From: Robertmurraya dakarensis
GTDB lineage: Bacteria; Bacillota; Bacilli; Bacillales; Cytobacillaceae
DNA length: 56,247 bases
NCBI RefSeq assembly: GCF_900156875.1
Contig: NZ_LT707408.1
Coordinates: 607,107-663,353 of the forward strand
Reading direction: 5' to 3'
Positions 15,989 to 24,480 of this stretch are shown piece after piece (position 1 is the first letter of the stretch; each line of letters starts with the position of its first letter). The position numbers and the translations under genes are program-made. The notes under the pieces are model-generated. The model worked only from the letters and a program-made list of their open reading frames with translations, ran no database searches and was not told the DNA's origin.

Positions 15989-16846
15989 ATGAAGGTTGAA
16001 TTGCACTGCCATACAAATATATCTGACTGCCCGTTGTCTAGTGAAGAAGTCTTGTCTTTAGCTGTAGGGGAAGGGATCAGCCATATCGCAATTACCAATC
16101 ATGATACAACAAAAGGGTTAGTAGAAGCTATGGAAGAAGGGAAAAGATTAGGGATTGAAGTAATACCAGGTATTGAAGTATCTGGGTTTGATTTTCAAAG
16201 AGGCAGGAGAGTACATATTCTTGGTTACTTTGTAACACCTGGACATGATGCGATTACCAGCCTATGCCAGCCAATAATTGAGAAAAGGCATGCTCTATCT
16301 TATGAGATGGTGCAGCGTTTGATCACGGCTGGCTATAACATTAAATGGGAACGTTGTTTAGAGCTATCTGCTGGAGGAACAGGGGTTTACAAGCAGCATA
16401 TCATGCATGCTTTGATAGAAGCAGGGTACGCGGATCAAATTTACGGGGACCTGTATCGTAAATTATTTAATCGCGGACAAAATGGAGAAAAGCCGGGCAT
16501 TGCTTTTATCCCAATGGAATATGTAGATGCTAAAGATGCTGTCCGGGCAGTTCGAGAAGCGGGAGGAGTTCCTGTTTTAGCTCATCCCGGACAATATGGT
16601 AATTTTGAATACGTCCCAGAATTAGTAGAAGCAGGTCTTCAAGGAATAGAAATCTGGCATCCACTGCACAGCAAAGTACATGAAGAACAAGCGAGGAAAT
16701 TAGCTTTTGATTATGATTTAGTGATGACAGGCGGCTCGGATTTTCATGGGGAGTATGGAGAAAAGCCTGTCCTGTTGGGAAGTAAAAATCCAGGGATAGA
16801 ATGCTTGAACGCATTAGCAGCTAGGAGAGTGAAAATAGCAAAATAA
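15989..16846 (+). CDS. PHP-domain phosphoesterase, probable PhnPP-type cyclic phosphodiesterase
   Basis: 285 residues. The complete PHP metal site is visible: HCH near the N-terminus (ELHCHTNISD), ITNHDT, the glutamate in PGIEVSG, a histidine in LAHPGQYG, and GGSDFHGE. PHP enzymes hydrolyse phosphate esters with two or three metals. Placed at the head of a C-P lyase locus that lacks phnP, it is the likely enzyme for 5-phosphoribosyl 1,2-cyclic phosphate. A PHP enzyme of this role (PhnPP, characterised from Eggerthella lenta) cleaves both ester bonds to give ribose 5-phosphate and phosphate. The substrate is inferred from context. It is followed at 35 bp by the hexapeptide protein. Confidence 0.8.
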   Translation: MKVELHCHTNISDCPLSSEEVLSLAVGEGISHIAITNHDTTKGLVEAMEEGKRLGIEVIPGIEVSGFDFQRGRRVHILGYFVTPGHDAITSLCQPIIEKRHALSYEMVQRLITAGYNIKWERCLELSAGGTGVYKQHIMHALIEAGYADQIYGDLYRKLFNRGQNGEKPGIAFIPMEYVDAKDAVRAVREAGGVPVLAHPGQYGNFEYVPELVEAGLQGIEIWHPLHSKVHEEQARKLAFDYDLVMTGGSDFHGEYGEKPVLLGSKNPGIECLNALAARRVKIAK

Positions 16847-16881
16847 TAATTATGTAAAAAAGGAAGGGGAGGTCGCTGCTA

Positions 16882-17517
16882 GTGCCGCTTATATACAAAC
16901 CTAAGCAGGAAGAAAAGTTGTCCATTACTCCTTATATTGATGAAAGCAGCCAGATTATAAATAGTTACGCAGGAAAATGGACGTCCATTGGCGCTTATAA
17001 TAAAATCATTGAATCAAGCTTTGGAGATTACACTTATACGATGGATGATGTGACAGTTAATTATACGGAAATCGGTAAATTCTGCAGTATTGCTTCACAT
17101 GTTTGCATAAATCCCGTTCAGCATCCAATGAACAGAGTAACACAGCATCATATGACCTATCGTAAAGTTTCCTATGGTTTTGGGTCTGAAGATGATGAGG
17201 AAATCTTTGATTGGCGCCGCACGCAAAGAGTGAAAATCGGCCATGATGTCTGGATCGGTCACGGAGCTATCATTATGAAAGGCGTTGAGATTGGAACTGG
17301 CGCTGTCATTGCTTCGGGTTCGATCGTGACAAAAAACGTGGATCCCTACACGATTGTTGCGGGGGTCCCAGCTAAGCCTATTAAGAGAAGGTTTTCACCG
17401 GAAATATCTGATTGCCTATTAAAAATATCTTGGTGGGATTGGTCCCGTGAAAAACTAGAAACTCACTTTGATGAACTGAATGACGTCGAAACTTTCATAG
17501 TAGCACATAGGAAATAA
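16882..17517 (+). CDS. Phosphonate-locus hexapeptide-repeat acetyltransferase
   Basis: 211 residues. Left-handed beta-helix acyltransferase with hexapeptide repeats (IGKFCSIASHVCI, VKIGHDVWIGHGAIIMKGVEIGTGAVIASGSIVTKNV) and the closing VAGVPAKPIKRRF motif of the xenobiotic acetyltransferase type. The ISWWDWSREKL segment matches the C-terminal helix of this group. A subgroup of these proteins is known specifically from phosphonate operons, which fits the position between the PHP enzyme and phnF. It may acetylate aminoalkylphosphonates, as PhnO does, but this is unproven. GTG start with GGAAGGGGAGG before it. Confidence 0.78.
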   Translation: MPLIYKPKQEEKLSITPYIDESSQIINSYAGKWTSIGAYNKIIESSFGDYTYTMDDVTVNYTEIGKFCSIASHVCINPVQHPMNRVTQHHMTYRKVSYGFGSEDDEEIFDWRRTQRVKIGHDVWIGHGAIIMKGVEIGTGAVIASGSIVTKNVDPYTIVAGVPAKPIKRRFSPEISDCLLKISWWDWSREKLETHFDELNDVETFIVAHRK

Positions 17518-17525
17518 TGTTCATA

Positions 17526-17557
17526 AAAGCCTTGCTCATTTTGCAGGGCTTTTTTTG
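17526..17557 (+). terminator. Terminator of the PHP-acetyltransferase unit
   Basis: A 10-bp stem AAAGCCTTGC / GCAGGGCTTT followed by a run of T. It separates the two-gene unit from phnF. Confidence 0.85.
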
Positions 17558-17654
17558 GTTGTCCATAAAAACTTTACATTATTTTAATCCCTGATTTAAA
17601 TAAAAAGGTTAAAATTTACAGTGATCTGAACTTTCGGATGGGGGTATTGTCTAA

Positions 17655-18356
17655 ATGTGCGAAAAGATGATTTTGGTTGATGTACTGATTTCGGACATAC
17701 AGGGAGGAAAATACAAACCGAATGATAAACTGCCATCAGAAAATCAGCTGGCAGAACAATTTCAAGTGCCAAGGATGATTGTTCGAAAAGCGTATGAAAG
17801 ATTGCAGGAACTTGGTTTTATTTACTCGAGACAGGGGAAGGGCAGTTATGTGCAAAATCAAAAATTGCAAATTCCTTTAATTCTTTCGGGTGACATCAGT
17901 TTTAGTGAAAAAATGCGGGAGCTAGAATTTGATTTTGAAACGGTAAATCTTTGCTGTGAAAAAATTGATTATGATTCAAAGGTCTATCATAAGCTTCAAG
18001 CAAAACCGGAGGAGCATATCTATAAAATCAGCCGCCTTAGAATTGTCAATGATGTTCCAGTAGCTATTCATACATCCTATGTTTCACAAGAAGTGTTTGG
18101 AAATGTTGATGAAGTTGGAGAAGAGATTACTTCCATTTTTCATTTTTATAAAAGTCAAGGATATCGGGACTTCATGGGCTTAAGAAGTCATTTAAGCGTC
18201 GTCTTTCCCAATCAAGAGGAAAGATCCATTTTGAAATGCACAAGCTTGGTACCACTGATTCTCTTAGAATCTGGCTGTGTCGATCAAGCAACAGGGACAG
18301 TACTTGAATATACGAAAATTCATTATCGCAGTGATTGCTTTACATATGTCATCTAA
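17655..18356 (+). CDS. phnF: GntR/UTRA transcriptional regulator PhnF
   Basis: 233 residues. N-terminal GntR winged helix (LPSENQLAEQFQVPRMIVRK, about residues 27-46, then the QGKGSYV wing) and a C-terminal UTRA ligand-binding domain of the HutC subfamily (about 80-230). It lies directly upstream of the phnG operon in the same direction and has its own terminator. This is typical of PhnF, a repressor of phosphonate genes. The ligand is not deducible from sequence. Confidence 0.85.
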   Translation: MCEKMILVDVLISDIQGGKYKPNDKLPSENQLAEQFQVPRMIVRKAYERLQELGFIYSRQGKGSYVQNQKLQIPLILSGDISFSEKMRELEFDFETVNLCCEKIDYDSKVYHKLQAKPEEHIYKISRLRIVNDVPVAIHTSYVSQEVFGNVDEVGEEITSIFHFYKSQGYRDFMGLRSHLSVVFPNQEERSILKCTSLVPLILLESGCVDQATGTVLEYTKIHYRSDCFTYVI

Positions 18357-18365
18357 TCTATCCGA

Positions 18366-18391
18366 GCTCGCTAATACAGCGGGCTTTTTTT
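18366..18391 (+). terminator. phnF terminator
   Basis: GCTCGCT-AATAC-AGCGGGC stem followed by seven T. It insulates phnF from the phnG operon. Confidence 0.8.
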
Positions 18392-18485
18392 GCGTTCAGT
18401 TCCACGCCAAGGGACTTCCCGCATTTGTTCCGTTAAAGAAATTTACAAAACTCGTACGAACTTAATCGTTTTTTTACGTTCACCC

Positions 18486-18498
18486 ACTTGGCAACAAG
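18486..18498. promoter_or_regulatory. Possible PhnF operator upstream of phnG
   Basis: ACTTGGCAACAAG shares the ACTTGG-N3-CAAG pattern with the dyad before the PHP gene (15940). It lies about 45 bp before phnG, where an operator would be expected. A promoter was not resolved by eye. Confidence 0.35.
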
Positions 18499-18540
18499 AT
18501 AGAGTAAAAGTGCAGAACAAAGACAAATGGAGGCCATGGG

Positions 18541-18963
18541 ATGAAAAGAAAAAGAAGAACGGAAATATTGATCAACGGCTCTCGGCAGCTAGCGAAGAAT
18601 ATGGCTAGTGACATAGAAAAATATTATTCCCTTGAAGTGATACAGGAACCCCAGCATGGAATGGTGATGTTAAAAACACGTGAAACAGCACAAAAAAGTC
18701 TGTTTTATCTTGGGGAAGTCATCGTAACAGAATGCAAGGTGATGTTAAAGGATTCGATCGGAATTGGTGTTGTCATAGGAGATCAGCCTGAATTTGCTTA
18801 TCAGCTTGCGGTAATTGATGCCGCTTTTTTAGAAGAAGTACCTGAAACGGCAAGATGGATAGGATTGCTTCAAAAAGAAGAGAGCAAAATTAATGAAGAC
18901 CGAAAGTCTTATTATAACGATATTTTAAAAATGAAAGTTAGTTTCGAAAATATGGATGTTTAA
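18541..18963 (+). CDS. phnG: C-P lyase complex subunit PhnG
   Basis: 140 residues. PhnG joins PhnH, PhnI and PhnJ in the core complex. With PhnI it displaces adenine from ATP by the phosphonate, giving ribose 1-phosphonate 5-triphosphate. Family features seen are LFYLGEVIVTECKV and GIGVVIGDQPEFAYQLAVIDAAF. It is the first gene of the operon. Its stop is followed closely by the phnH ribosome binding site (AAGGAGG at 18968-18974). Confidence 0.9.
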   Translation: MKRKRRTEILINGSRQLAKNMASDIEKYYSLEVIQEPQHGMVMLKTRETAQKSLFYLGEVIVTECKVMLKDSIGIGVVIGDQPEFAYQLAVIDAAFLEEVPETARWIGLLQKEESKINEDRKSYYNDILKMKVSFENMDV

Positions 18964-18982
18964 GGAAAAGGAGGAAAAGCAA

Positions 18983-19582
18983 GTGAAGTTAGACAGTGTT
19001 CATGATCTTCAAACCGTGTATAGAAAACTCGTTGATTCCACCTCAAGACCCGGGTTTATTTCGGATTTGGTACCTGAGGCAGATAAACTTGATGATACAG
19101 TTGATTTTTCTGAGTCGATTCTGCTCTTAGCGCTGACACTGTTGGATCCTGAAGTGAGTTTTAAAGTGTACTCGAAGGAATCCCATATGGTGTCAGAGAA
19201 AATTAGTACGCTTACTTATGCGAAAAAGAAAGATGCAGATGAGGCTGATTATATATTTGTCCTAAAAGATGCTGAAGAAGGTTCCCTTGTAGAGGCAATC
19301 CAACAAGGCAAGCCAGGTACACTGAAAGATCCTCATGTGTCAGCGACGATTATTACTGAAGTAGATAGATTATCTGATGACGGGGAGCTGCTATTAACAG
19401 GGCCGGGCATTCAAAAAAGTAATACGGTGGCTGTAGGTGAAAGCGACAGCTGGGTAGAAGCGCGTCAGTTCAAAAATACTGAGTATCCAATGGGGATCGA
19501 TTTGCTGTTTGTTGATAAACAGCATCAGCTTTTAGCGTTGCCGAGGACTACGAGAATAATAAAAAACAGGGTGATGAATTAA
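18983..19582 (+). CDS. phnH: C-P lyase complex subunit PhnH
   Basis: 199 residues. PhnH is a required structural subunit with a PLP-transferase-like fold that lacks PLP. The N-terminal segment DLQTVYRKLVDSTSRPGFI matches the family start (Q-x-x-FR-x-L-x-x-MS-x-PG in E. coli PhnH), and GPGIQ lies in the conserved glycine loop. GTG 18983 was chosen because AAGGAGG lies 8 bp before it. An in-frame ATG at 18956 inside phnG lacks such a site. The stop overlaps the phnI start by one base. Confidence 0.88.
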   Translation: MKLDSVHDLQTVYRKLVDSTSRPGFISDLVPEADKLDDTVDFSESILLLALTLLDPEVSFKVYSKESHMVSEKISTLTYAKKKDADEADYIFVLKDAEEGSLVEAIQQGKPGTLKDPHVSATIITEVDRLSDDGELLLTGPGIQKSNTVAVGESDSWVEARQFKNTEYPMGIDLLFVDKQHQLLALPRTTRIIKNRVMN

Positions 19583-20706
19583 TGGGATATGTTGCGGTCA
19601 AAGGCGGGACTAAAGCAATTGAAGAAAGTATTAAGCGCCTCAAATATGAAAGAGTTCATAAAGGATCGACGATTGAAGTAGAAAAAATTGAAGCCGGGCT
19701 AAGAGGGTTAATAGATCAGGTAATGTCAGAAAGCAGCTTGTACAGCGAGAGTTTAGCTTCTTTAGCGATTAAGCAAGCCGAAGGAAATCCAGAAGAAGCC
19801 GTCTTTCTTTTAAGAGCATATCGTTCAACATTACCAAGAAAACATGTTTCAAGAGTCATAGAGTCAGAGCAGATGTTAGTGGAACGAAGGATATCCGCTA
19901 GTTTTAAAGATATTCCAGGGGGACAGATACTAGGGGCTACGACAGATTATACGCAACGGCTGCTAGATTTTAACCTGCTGGAGGAAACAGAGGAAAAGGT
20001 AAAGGAATGGCTTGCTCAGTTCCATTCAGAACAAATGGAAGCGAATGAGGAGTCTCATACAACTGATCTCACCATTCCGAAAGTACTGGATTATTTACGT
20101 GGGGAAGGCCTGATTGCTCCTTGTGAAAATAATGACCAGGAGCCAAGGGACGTTACAAGAGAGAGTCTGGATTTTCCCGCGGCTAGGAGTCAGCGCCTTC
20201 AGGTATTAACGAGAGGACAAACGGGAGCCGTCACGTCACTTGCCTATGCTGTTATCAGAGGCTACGGTGCGCTTCATCCAACTGTAGGAGAACTTCGAGT
20301 GGGCAGTTTCCCAGTTTATGTCGACCATCCACTTGAAGATGGTGATGATGAGGACGGATTTTACATTGGTTCTATTAAAACGACTGAAGTAGAGATGCTG
20401 ATGCCGGTTACCGTTGAAAAGGAATTAGGGAAAAAAGAAATAGAGTTTGAGATCGGCTATGGAATATGTTTTGGACAAAATGAAACAAAAGCGATTGCGA
20501 TGGGAATCTTGGATCATTGCTTGGAAAATCCTGATCCTGCCTACCCGAGTCATAACGAGGAGTTTGTTCTATATCATATCGATGCTGTTGAATCGACAGG
20601 CTTTATTTCGCACTTAAAAATGCCTCATTATGTCACGTTCCAATCGAAGCTTGATGCTGCAAGAAAGACCAAAACAACAGCAGAAAAAGAAGAGGTGAGA
20701 GGTTGA
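19582..20706 (+). CDS. phnI: C-P lyase complex subunit PhnI
   Basis: 374 residues, usual family size. Nucleosidase subunit that, with PhnG, H and L, couples phosphonate to ATP ribose. Conserved stretches: MGYVAVKGGTKAI at the start, FLLRAYRSTLPR, IPGGQILGATTDYTQRLLDF, and RGYGALHPTVGELRVGSFPV. It overlaps phnH by 1 bp and phnJ by 1 bp (TGATG), a tightly coupled operon. Confidence 0.95.
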   Translation: MGYVAVKGGTKAIEESIKRLKYERVHKGSTIEVEKIEAGLRGLIDQVMSESSLYSESLASLAIKQAEGNPEEAVFLLRAYRSTLPRKHVSRVIESEQMLVERRISASFKDIPGGQILGATTDYTQRLLDFNLLEETEEKVKEWLAQFHSEQMEANEESHTTDLTIPKVLDYLRGEGLIAPCENNDQEPRDVTRESLDFPAARSQRLQVLTRGQTGAVTSLAYAVIRGYGALHPTVGELRVGSFPVYVDHPLEDGDDEDGFYIGSIKTTEVEMLMPVTVEKELGKKEIEFEIGYGICFGQNETKAIAMGILDHCLENPDPAYPSHNEEFVLYHIDAVESTGFISHLKMPHYVTFQSKLDAARKTKTTAEKEEVRG

Positions 20707-21563
20707 TGAATATAGCTTATAACTTTGCTTTTTTCGATGAAGGTTCAAAAAGAGAGATTAGAAGAAAGACATTAAAAGCGATTGCAATCCCTGGCTATCA
20801 GGTCCCGTTTGCGTCAAGAGAAATGCCGATTGGCCGCGGCTGGGGAACCGGTGGTCTGCAATTAACTCTTTCACTTATTGGCAGAGAGGATGTCCTTAAG
20901 GTAATTGATCAGGGATCAGACGAATCTGTCAACGCAGTGAACATAAAAAAACTAGTTTGTGACACGACGGGTGTTGAAATAACCGATCATACTTCAAATG
21001 CGACGATCATCCAATCAAGACATAGAATTCCTGAGGTGCCGCTAAGAAACAATCAAATTCTCGTATTGCAGGTTCCGATTCCTGAACCGCTGCGTTTTTA
21101 CGAACCAAGTGAATACGAGACAAAGAAGCTTCATGGTGAAAAAGAGTACAGCGGAGCTTGGCTGATGTTGTTTGAACAGATTATGAAATATGGGTCCATG
21201 ACGACAGGCGCTGATCATCCTGTTATGGTTCACGATCGGTATGTCATGGCACCAAGTCCGATTCCGCGTTTCGACAATCCCAAAATGAACGAGAGTGAAG
21301 CACTTATTCTTTTAGGAGCAGGACGTGAAAAGAAGGTATATGCCGTTCCTCCATATACAAAAGTAGTTTCTCTGGATTTCGATGATTATCCTTTCCAAAG
21401 AGAGACATTTGCTGGAAAGTGCTGTCGATTATGTGGCGCAAGCGATGTATTTTTGGATGAGCTTATCGATGAGGAAAGCAAAGAGACGGTTTACCAGTGC
21501 AATGATACTAGTTATTGTTTGGAAAAATTAAATGAAGACGCAGCTTTGGAGGTAAGGGTATGA
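20706..21563 (+). CDS. phnJ: Carbon-phosphorus lyase core enzyme PhnJ (radical SAM)
   Basis: 285 residues. This is the C-P bond-cleaving enzyme. It converts ribose 1-phosphonate 5-phosphate to the 1,2-cyclic phosphate and releases the alkyl group as a hydrocarbon. The unusual 4Fe-4S ligands are Cys240, Cys243 and Cys265, and the catalytic thiol is Cys271 (CRLC...QCNDTSYC). These are one residue offset from the E. coli positions. Other signatures are KAIAIPGYQVPFASREMPIG and SLDFDDYPF. ATG 20706 is preferred over TTG 20703. It overlaps phnK by 4 bp. Confidence 0.97.
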   Translation: MNIAYNFAFFDEGSKREIRRKTLKAIAIPGYQVPFASREMPIGRGWGTGGLQLTLSLIGREDVLKVIDQGSDESVNAVNIKKLVCDTTGVEITDHTSNATIIQSRHRIPEVPLRNNQILVLQVPIPEPLRFYEPSEYETKKLHGEKEYSGAWLMLFEQIMKYGSMTTGADHPVMVHDRYVMAPSPIPRFDNPKMNESEALILLGAGREKKVYAVPPYTKVVSLDFDDYPFQRETFAGKCCRLCGASDVFLDELIDEESKETVYQCNDTSYCLEKLNEDAALEVRV

Positions 21564-22405
21564 ACGGGTTAGAGGAGCCGGTACTGTCTGTCAGAAATTT
21601 AAATAAGCAATTTGGACCGGGGTGCCCATATTGTCAACAAACTCAATCTACTAAAATGATCAAAAATTACTGTCAGGTTTGCGGAACTGTATACGCGTGC
21701 AAGGATGTTTCTTTTGAAGTATATCCAGGCGAAGTCTTGGGAATCGTGGGTGAAAGCGGAAGTGGAAAGTCAACGTTGATGCAATGTCTTTATTTTGATC
21801 AAGATGTTACAAGGGGTGAAGCTTATATCTCAACGTATCAAAATGGCGAGAGAAATCTTTTTCAAGAATCAGCTCAGGCGAAGAGATATATTCGTAACCA
21901 TATGATGGGAAAAGTTTATCAGAATCCGATGCTTGGACTTAGAATGAATTTTTCTTCGATAGGAAATATTGCCGAAAAGCTGATTGCTGCCGGCAATCGT
22001 CAGGTTGGAATGATGGAGGAAAGAGGAACAGAACTTTTGAACAAAGTGAATATCCCGGTGCATCGCCGCAAAGAAGCTCCGAAAAACTTTTCTGGCGGGA
22101 TGCAGCAGCGTGTTCAAATTGCCAAAGCACTTTCTAATCACCCTCCGCTGCTCCTCTTGGATGAAGTGACAACGGGCTTGGATTTATCTGTGCAGGCTAG
22201 TGTACTCGATTTGATAAAAAGCCTGCAAAGAGAGCTTGGCATCAGCATTGTTTTAGTATCCCATGATTTGGGCGTGATACGGATGCTTGCAGACCGGACA
22301 TTGGTAATGCTTGAAGGAAAAGTGATTGAGCAGGGACTGACAGACCAAATCCTAGAAGATCCCCAAGCCAAGTATACACAGCAGCTTGTTCATTCTTTAC
22401 TGTAA
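21560..22405 (+). CDS. phnK: ABC-type ATPase PhnK of the C-P lyase complex, with Cys4 insertion
   Basis: 281 residues. ABC ATPase with GESGSGKS, signature FSGGMQQRVQIA, LLLLDEVTTGLD and VSHD. PhnK binds the PhnGHIJ core rather than a membrane permease. Residues 19-42 carry two C-x2-C pairs (Cys22/25 and Cys38/41), which the E. coli protein lacks as I recall it. They look like a zinc or Fe-S knuckle placed before Walker A. It is translationally coupled to phnJ (ATGA overlap). Confidence 0.93.
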   Translation: MNGLEEPVLSVRNLNKQFGPGCPYCQQTQSTKMIKNYCQVCGTVYACKDVSFEVYPGEVLGIVGESGSGKSTLMQCLYFDQDVTRGEAYISTYQNGERNLFQESAQAKRYIRNHMMGKVYQNPMLGLRMNFSSIGNIAEKLIAAGNRQVGMMEERGTELLNKVNIPVHRRKEAPKNFSGGMQQRVQIAKALSNHPPLLLLDEVTTGLDLSVQASVLDLIKSLQRELGISIVLVSHDLGVIRMLADRTLVMLEGKVIEQGLTDQILEDPQAKYTQQLVHSLL

Positions 22406-22450
22406 CTAAGCTGCAACATCATCGGATTACTTATTTAAGGAGGAAGTACC

Positions 22451-23629
22451 GTGTATGTCATTACAAATGGAAAATTGATTACAGAGGATGCGATTTTGCA
22501 AGGCTATGATCTTTTAATACAAGACGACAAAATAGCAAAAATAGTTCCTAAGGGCGAATTAAAATTTGAAGAATCAATGGAAATTGTTGATGCTGCAGGA
22601 GGCTATGTAACACCAGGATTCATCGATATTCATTCGGACTATATCGAGCATATGGCAGCGCCAAGACCGACTTCATTAATGAATTTTCAAGTCAGCCTGC
22701 GGGAAACAGAAAAGGAATTGATCTCGCACGGTATTACCACCATGTTTCATTCTCTTTCGCTGATTAAGGGAAGCGAATATTCTTATAAACCGATTCGTGA
22801 GCCGGATAATGTGAGAAGATTAATAAATTTAATCCATCAAACTCACAGCATGAAGCATCTTGTCCGCCATCGTTTTCATGCGAGGTTAGAGATTGATAAT
22901 GTCGATGAAATTAACAATCTTAAAAAATATATTTCTGATAAAAAAGTACATTTAGTCTCTTTTATGGATCATACGCCAGGGCAAGGGCAGTACCGTCATT
23001 TAGAAATATGGAGAAATACTGTAAAAGGGTATAACGAGTTAAGTGATTCGTCGATAGATGTGCTGATTCATAACCATCAAACAAAGGAAAAACTGAGCAT
23101 TGATGATATTCGGGAGATTGCACAGATTGCAAAGGAAAACAATATCGCTATTGCTTCCCATGATGATGATTCTGTTGAAAAGCTTGAGCTTGTCAAAAGC
23201 TTCGGAACGACCATTAGCGAGTTTCCAATTACGATGGAAGTTGCATACAAGGCAAAAGAATTGGGATTATATACGATTGCCGGTGCACCAAATGTATTGC
23301 TTGGCGGATCACATAGCGGCAACTTAGGAGCAGCAGAGGCGATTCAGGAGGAGACGATCGATATTCTTTGCAGTGACTATTATCCAGCTGCGATGCTGCA
23401 TTCTATTTTTGAGCTCGTCAATAAATATGGAATGGATTTAGTAGAAATGATGAAGCTCGTTACGATTAATCCTGCTAGAGCTGTCAAAATGGATCATGAA
23501 ATAGGATCAATTGCAGTCGGAAAAAAAGCAGATTTACTAATTGTGGAGAAAATGATGGATGATTTTCCGGTTATCACGACTGTGTTTGTGGACGGAAAAT
23601 TAATTCAAAAAACAAACTATCGAATTTAA
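22451..23629 (+). CDS. phnM: Alpha-D-ribose 1-methylphosphonate 5-triphosphate diphosphatase PhnM
   Basis: 392 residues. Amidohydrolase-superfamily enzyme that removes pyrophosphate from the ribose 1-phosphonate 5-triphosphate made by PhnGHIL. The metal motif FIDIHSDYIEHMAAPRP near residue 60 is family-specific. Others are HNHQTKEKLS, IASHDDDSVEKL and ILCSDYYPAAMLHS. GTG start with AAGGAGGAAGT before it. It lies between phnK and phnL, an order differing from the E. coli KLM order. Confidence 0.95.
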   Translation: MYVITNGKLITEDAILQGYDLLIQDDKIAKIVPKGELKFEESMEIVDAAGGYVTPGFIDIHSDYIEHMAAPRPTSLMNFQVSLRETEKELISHGITTMFHSLSLIKGSEYSYKPIREPDNVRRLINLIHQTHSMKHLVRHRFHARLEIDNVDEINNLKKYISDKKVHLVSFMDHTPGQGQYRHLEIWRNTVKGYNELSDSSIDVLIHNHQTKEKLSIDDIREIAQIAKENNIAIASHDDDSVEKLELVKSFGTTISEFPITMEVAYKAKELGLYTIAGAPNVLLGGSHSGNLGAAEAIQEETIDILCSDYYPAAMLHSIFELVNKYGMDLVEMMKLVTINPARAVKMDHEIGSIAVGKKADLLIVEKMMDDFPVITTVFVDGKLIQKTNYRI

Positions 23630-23659
23630 TAAGAGAACTTAAAGAAAGCGGGTGAAAAG

Positions 23660-24367
23660 GTGGAAAATCTACTAGAAATCAAAGGTCTATCAAAAACATT
23701 TACCCTTCATAATCTAGGAAAGCATATACGTGCGGTAAGCGGAATTGAAATAGACGTGAAAGAAGGGGAGTTTGTCGGAATAACTGGAAAAAGCGGCAGC
23801 GGGAAGTCGACCGTTCTAAAATGCATTTACGGAACGTATCGCCTCGAGGAAGGGAGTATTTTGTATGATTCCAAAAGGTTTGGGCCCGTCGATCTCGCAC
23901 GCGTATCAGAGACAGAAATGCTTTATTTGCGGAAACATGAAATTGGCTATGTTTCGCAATTCTTAAATGTAATGCCGCGAACGACAGCAAGGCAATTAGT
24001 GAAGCAGGCCATTCTAGAAATGGGAAATGATGAGTGTGTTGCCGATCAAGAAACCGTTAAAATTCTTACTCACTTTGAGTTAAGCGAGGAACTTTGGGAT
24101 AGCTACCCTGCTACTTTTTCCGGCGGTGAAAAGCTGCGGCTTAATATAGCAAGAGCCATGGTGAAGAAACCAAGACTATTACTGCTCGATGAACCGACAG
24201 CAAGTTTGGATCAAGAATCTAAGTTAAAGGTAAAGGTACTGATTCAACAATTAATGGAAGAGGGTACGACGATGCTCGGGATTTTCCATGACCTTGAATT
24301 CATGAACAACCTATGCAACAAGGAATATAAGATGGAACGAGGCAGCTTCTCTCTGCAAGGTTCGTAG
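23660..24367 (+). CDS. phnL: ABC-type ATPase PhnL of the C-P lyase system
   Basis: 235 residues. ABC ATPase with GKSGSGKST, signature FSGGEKLRLNIA, LLLLDEPTASLD and a degenerate H-loop FHDLEF. The insertion AILEMGNDECVADQETV between Q-loop (YVSQFLNVMPR) and signature is typical of PhnL. It is needed with PhnGHI for ribosylation of the phosphonate. GTG start preceded by AAAGCGGGTG. It ends the catabolic block; 113 bp then separate it from phnD. Confidence 0.93.
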   Translation: MENLLEIKGLSKTFTLHNLGKHIRAVSGIEIDVKEGEFVGITGKSGSGKSTVLKCIYGTYRLEEGSILYDSKRFGPVDLARVSETEMLYLRKHEIGYVSQFLNVMPRTTARQLVKQAILEMGNDECVADQETVKILTHFELSEELWDSYPATFSGGEKLRLNIARAMVKKPRLLLLDEPTASLDQESKLKVKVLIQQLMEEGTTMLGIFHDLEFMNNLCNKEYKMERGSFSLQGS

Positions 24368-24480
24368 TTTAACAATGATTTACAAATTATAATACTAGCT
24401 TAATAGAGGATTGACATTGATTCGATATATTTTTCCTGTAGAAAACATTAATCACACTTAGAAGTGAGAGGAGTTTAATT

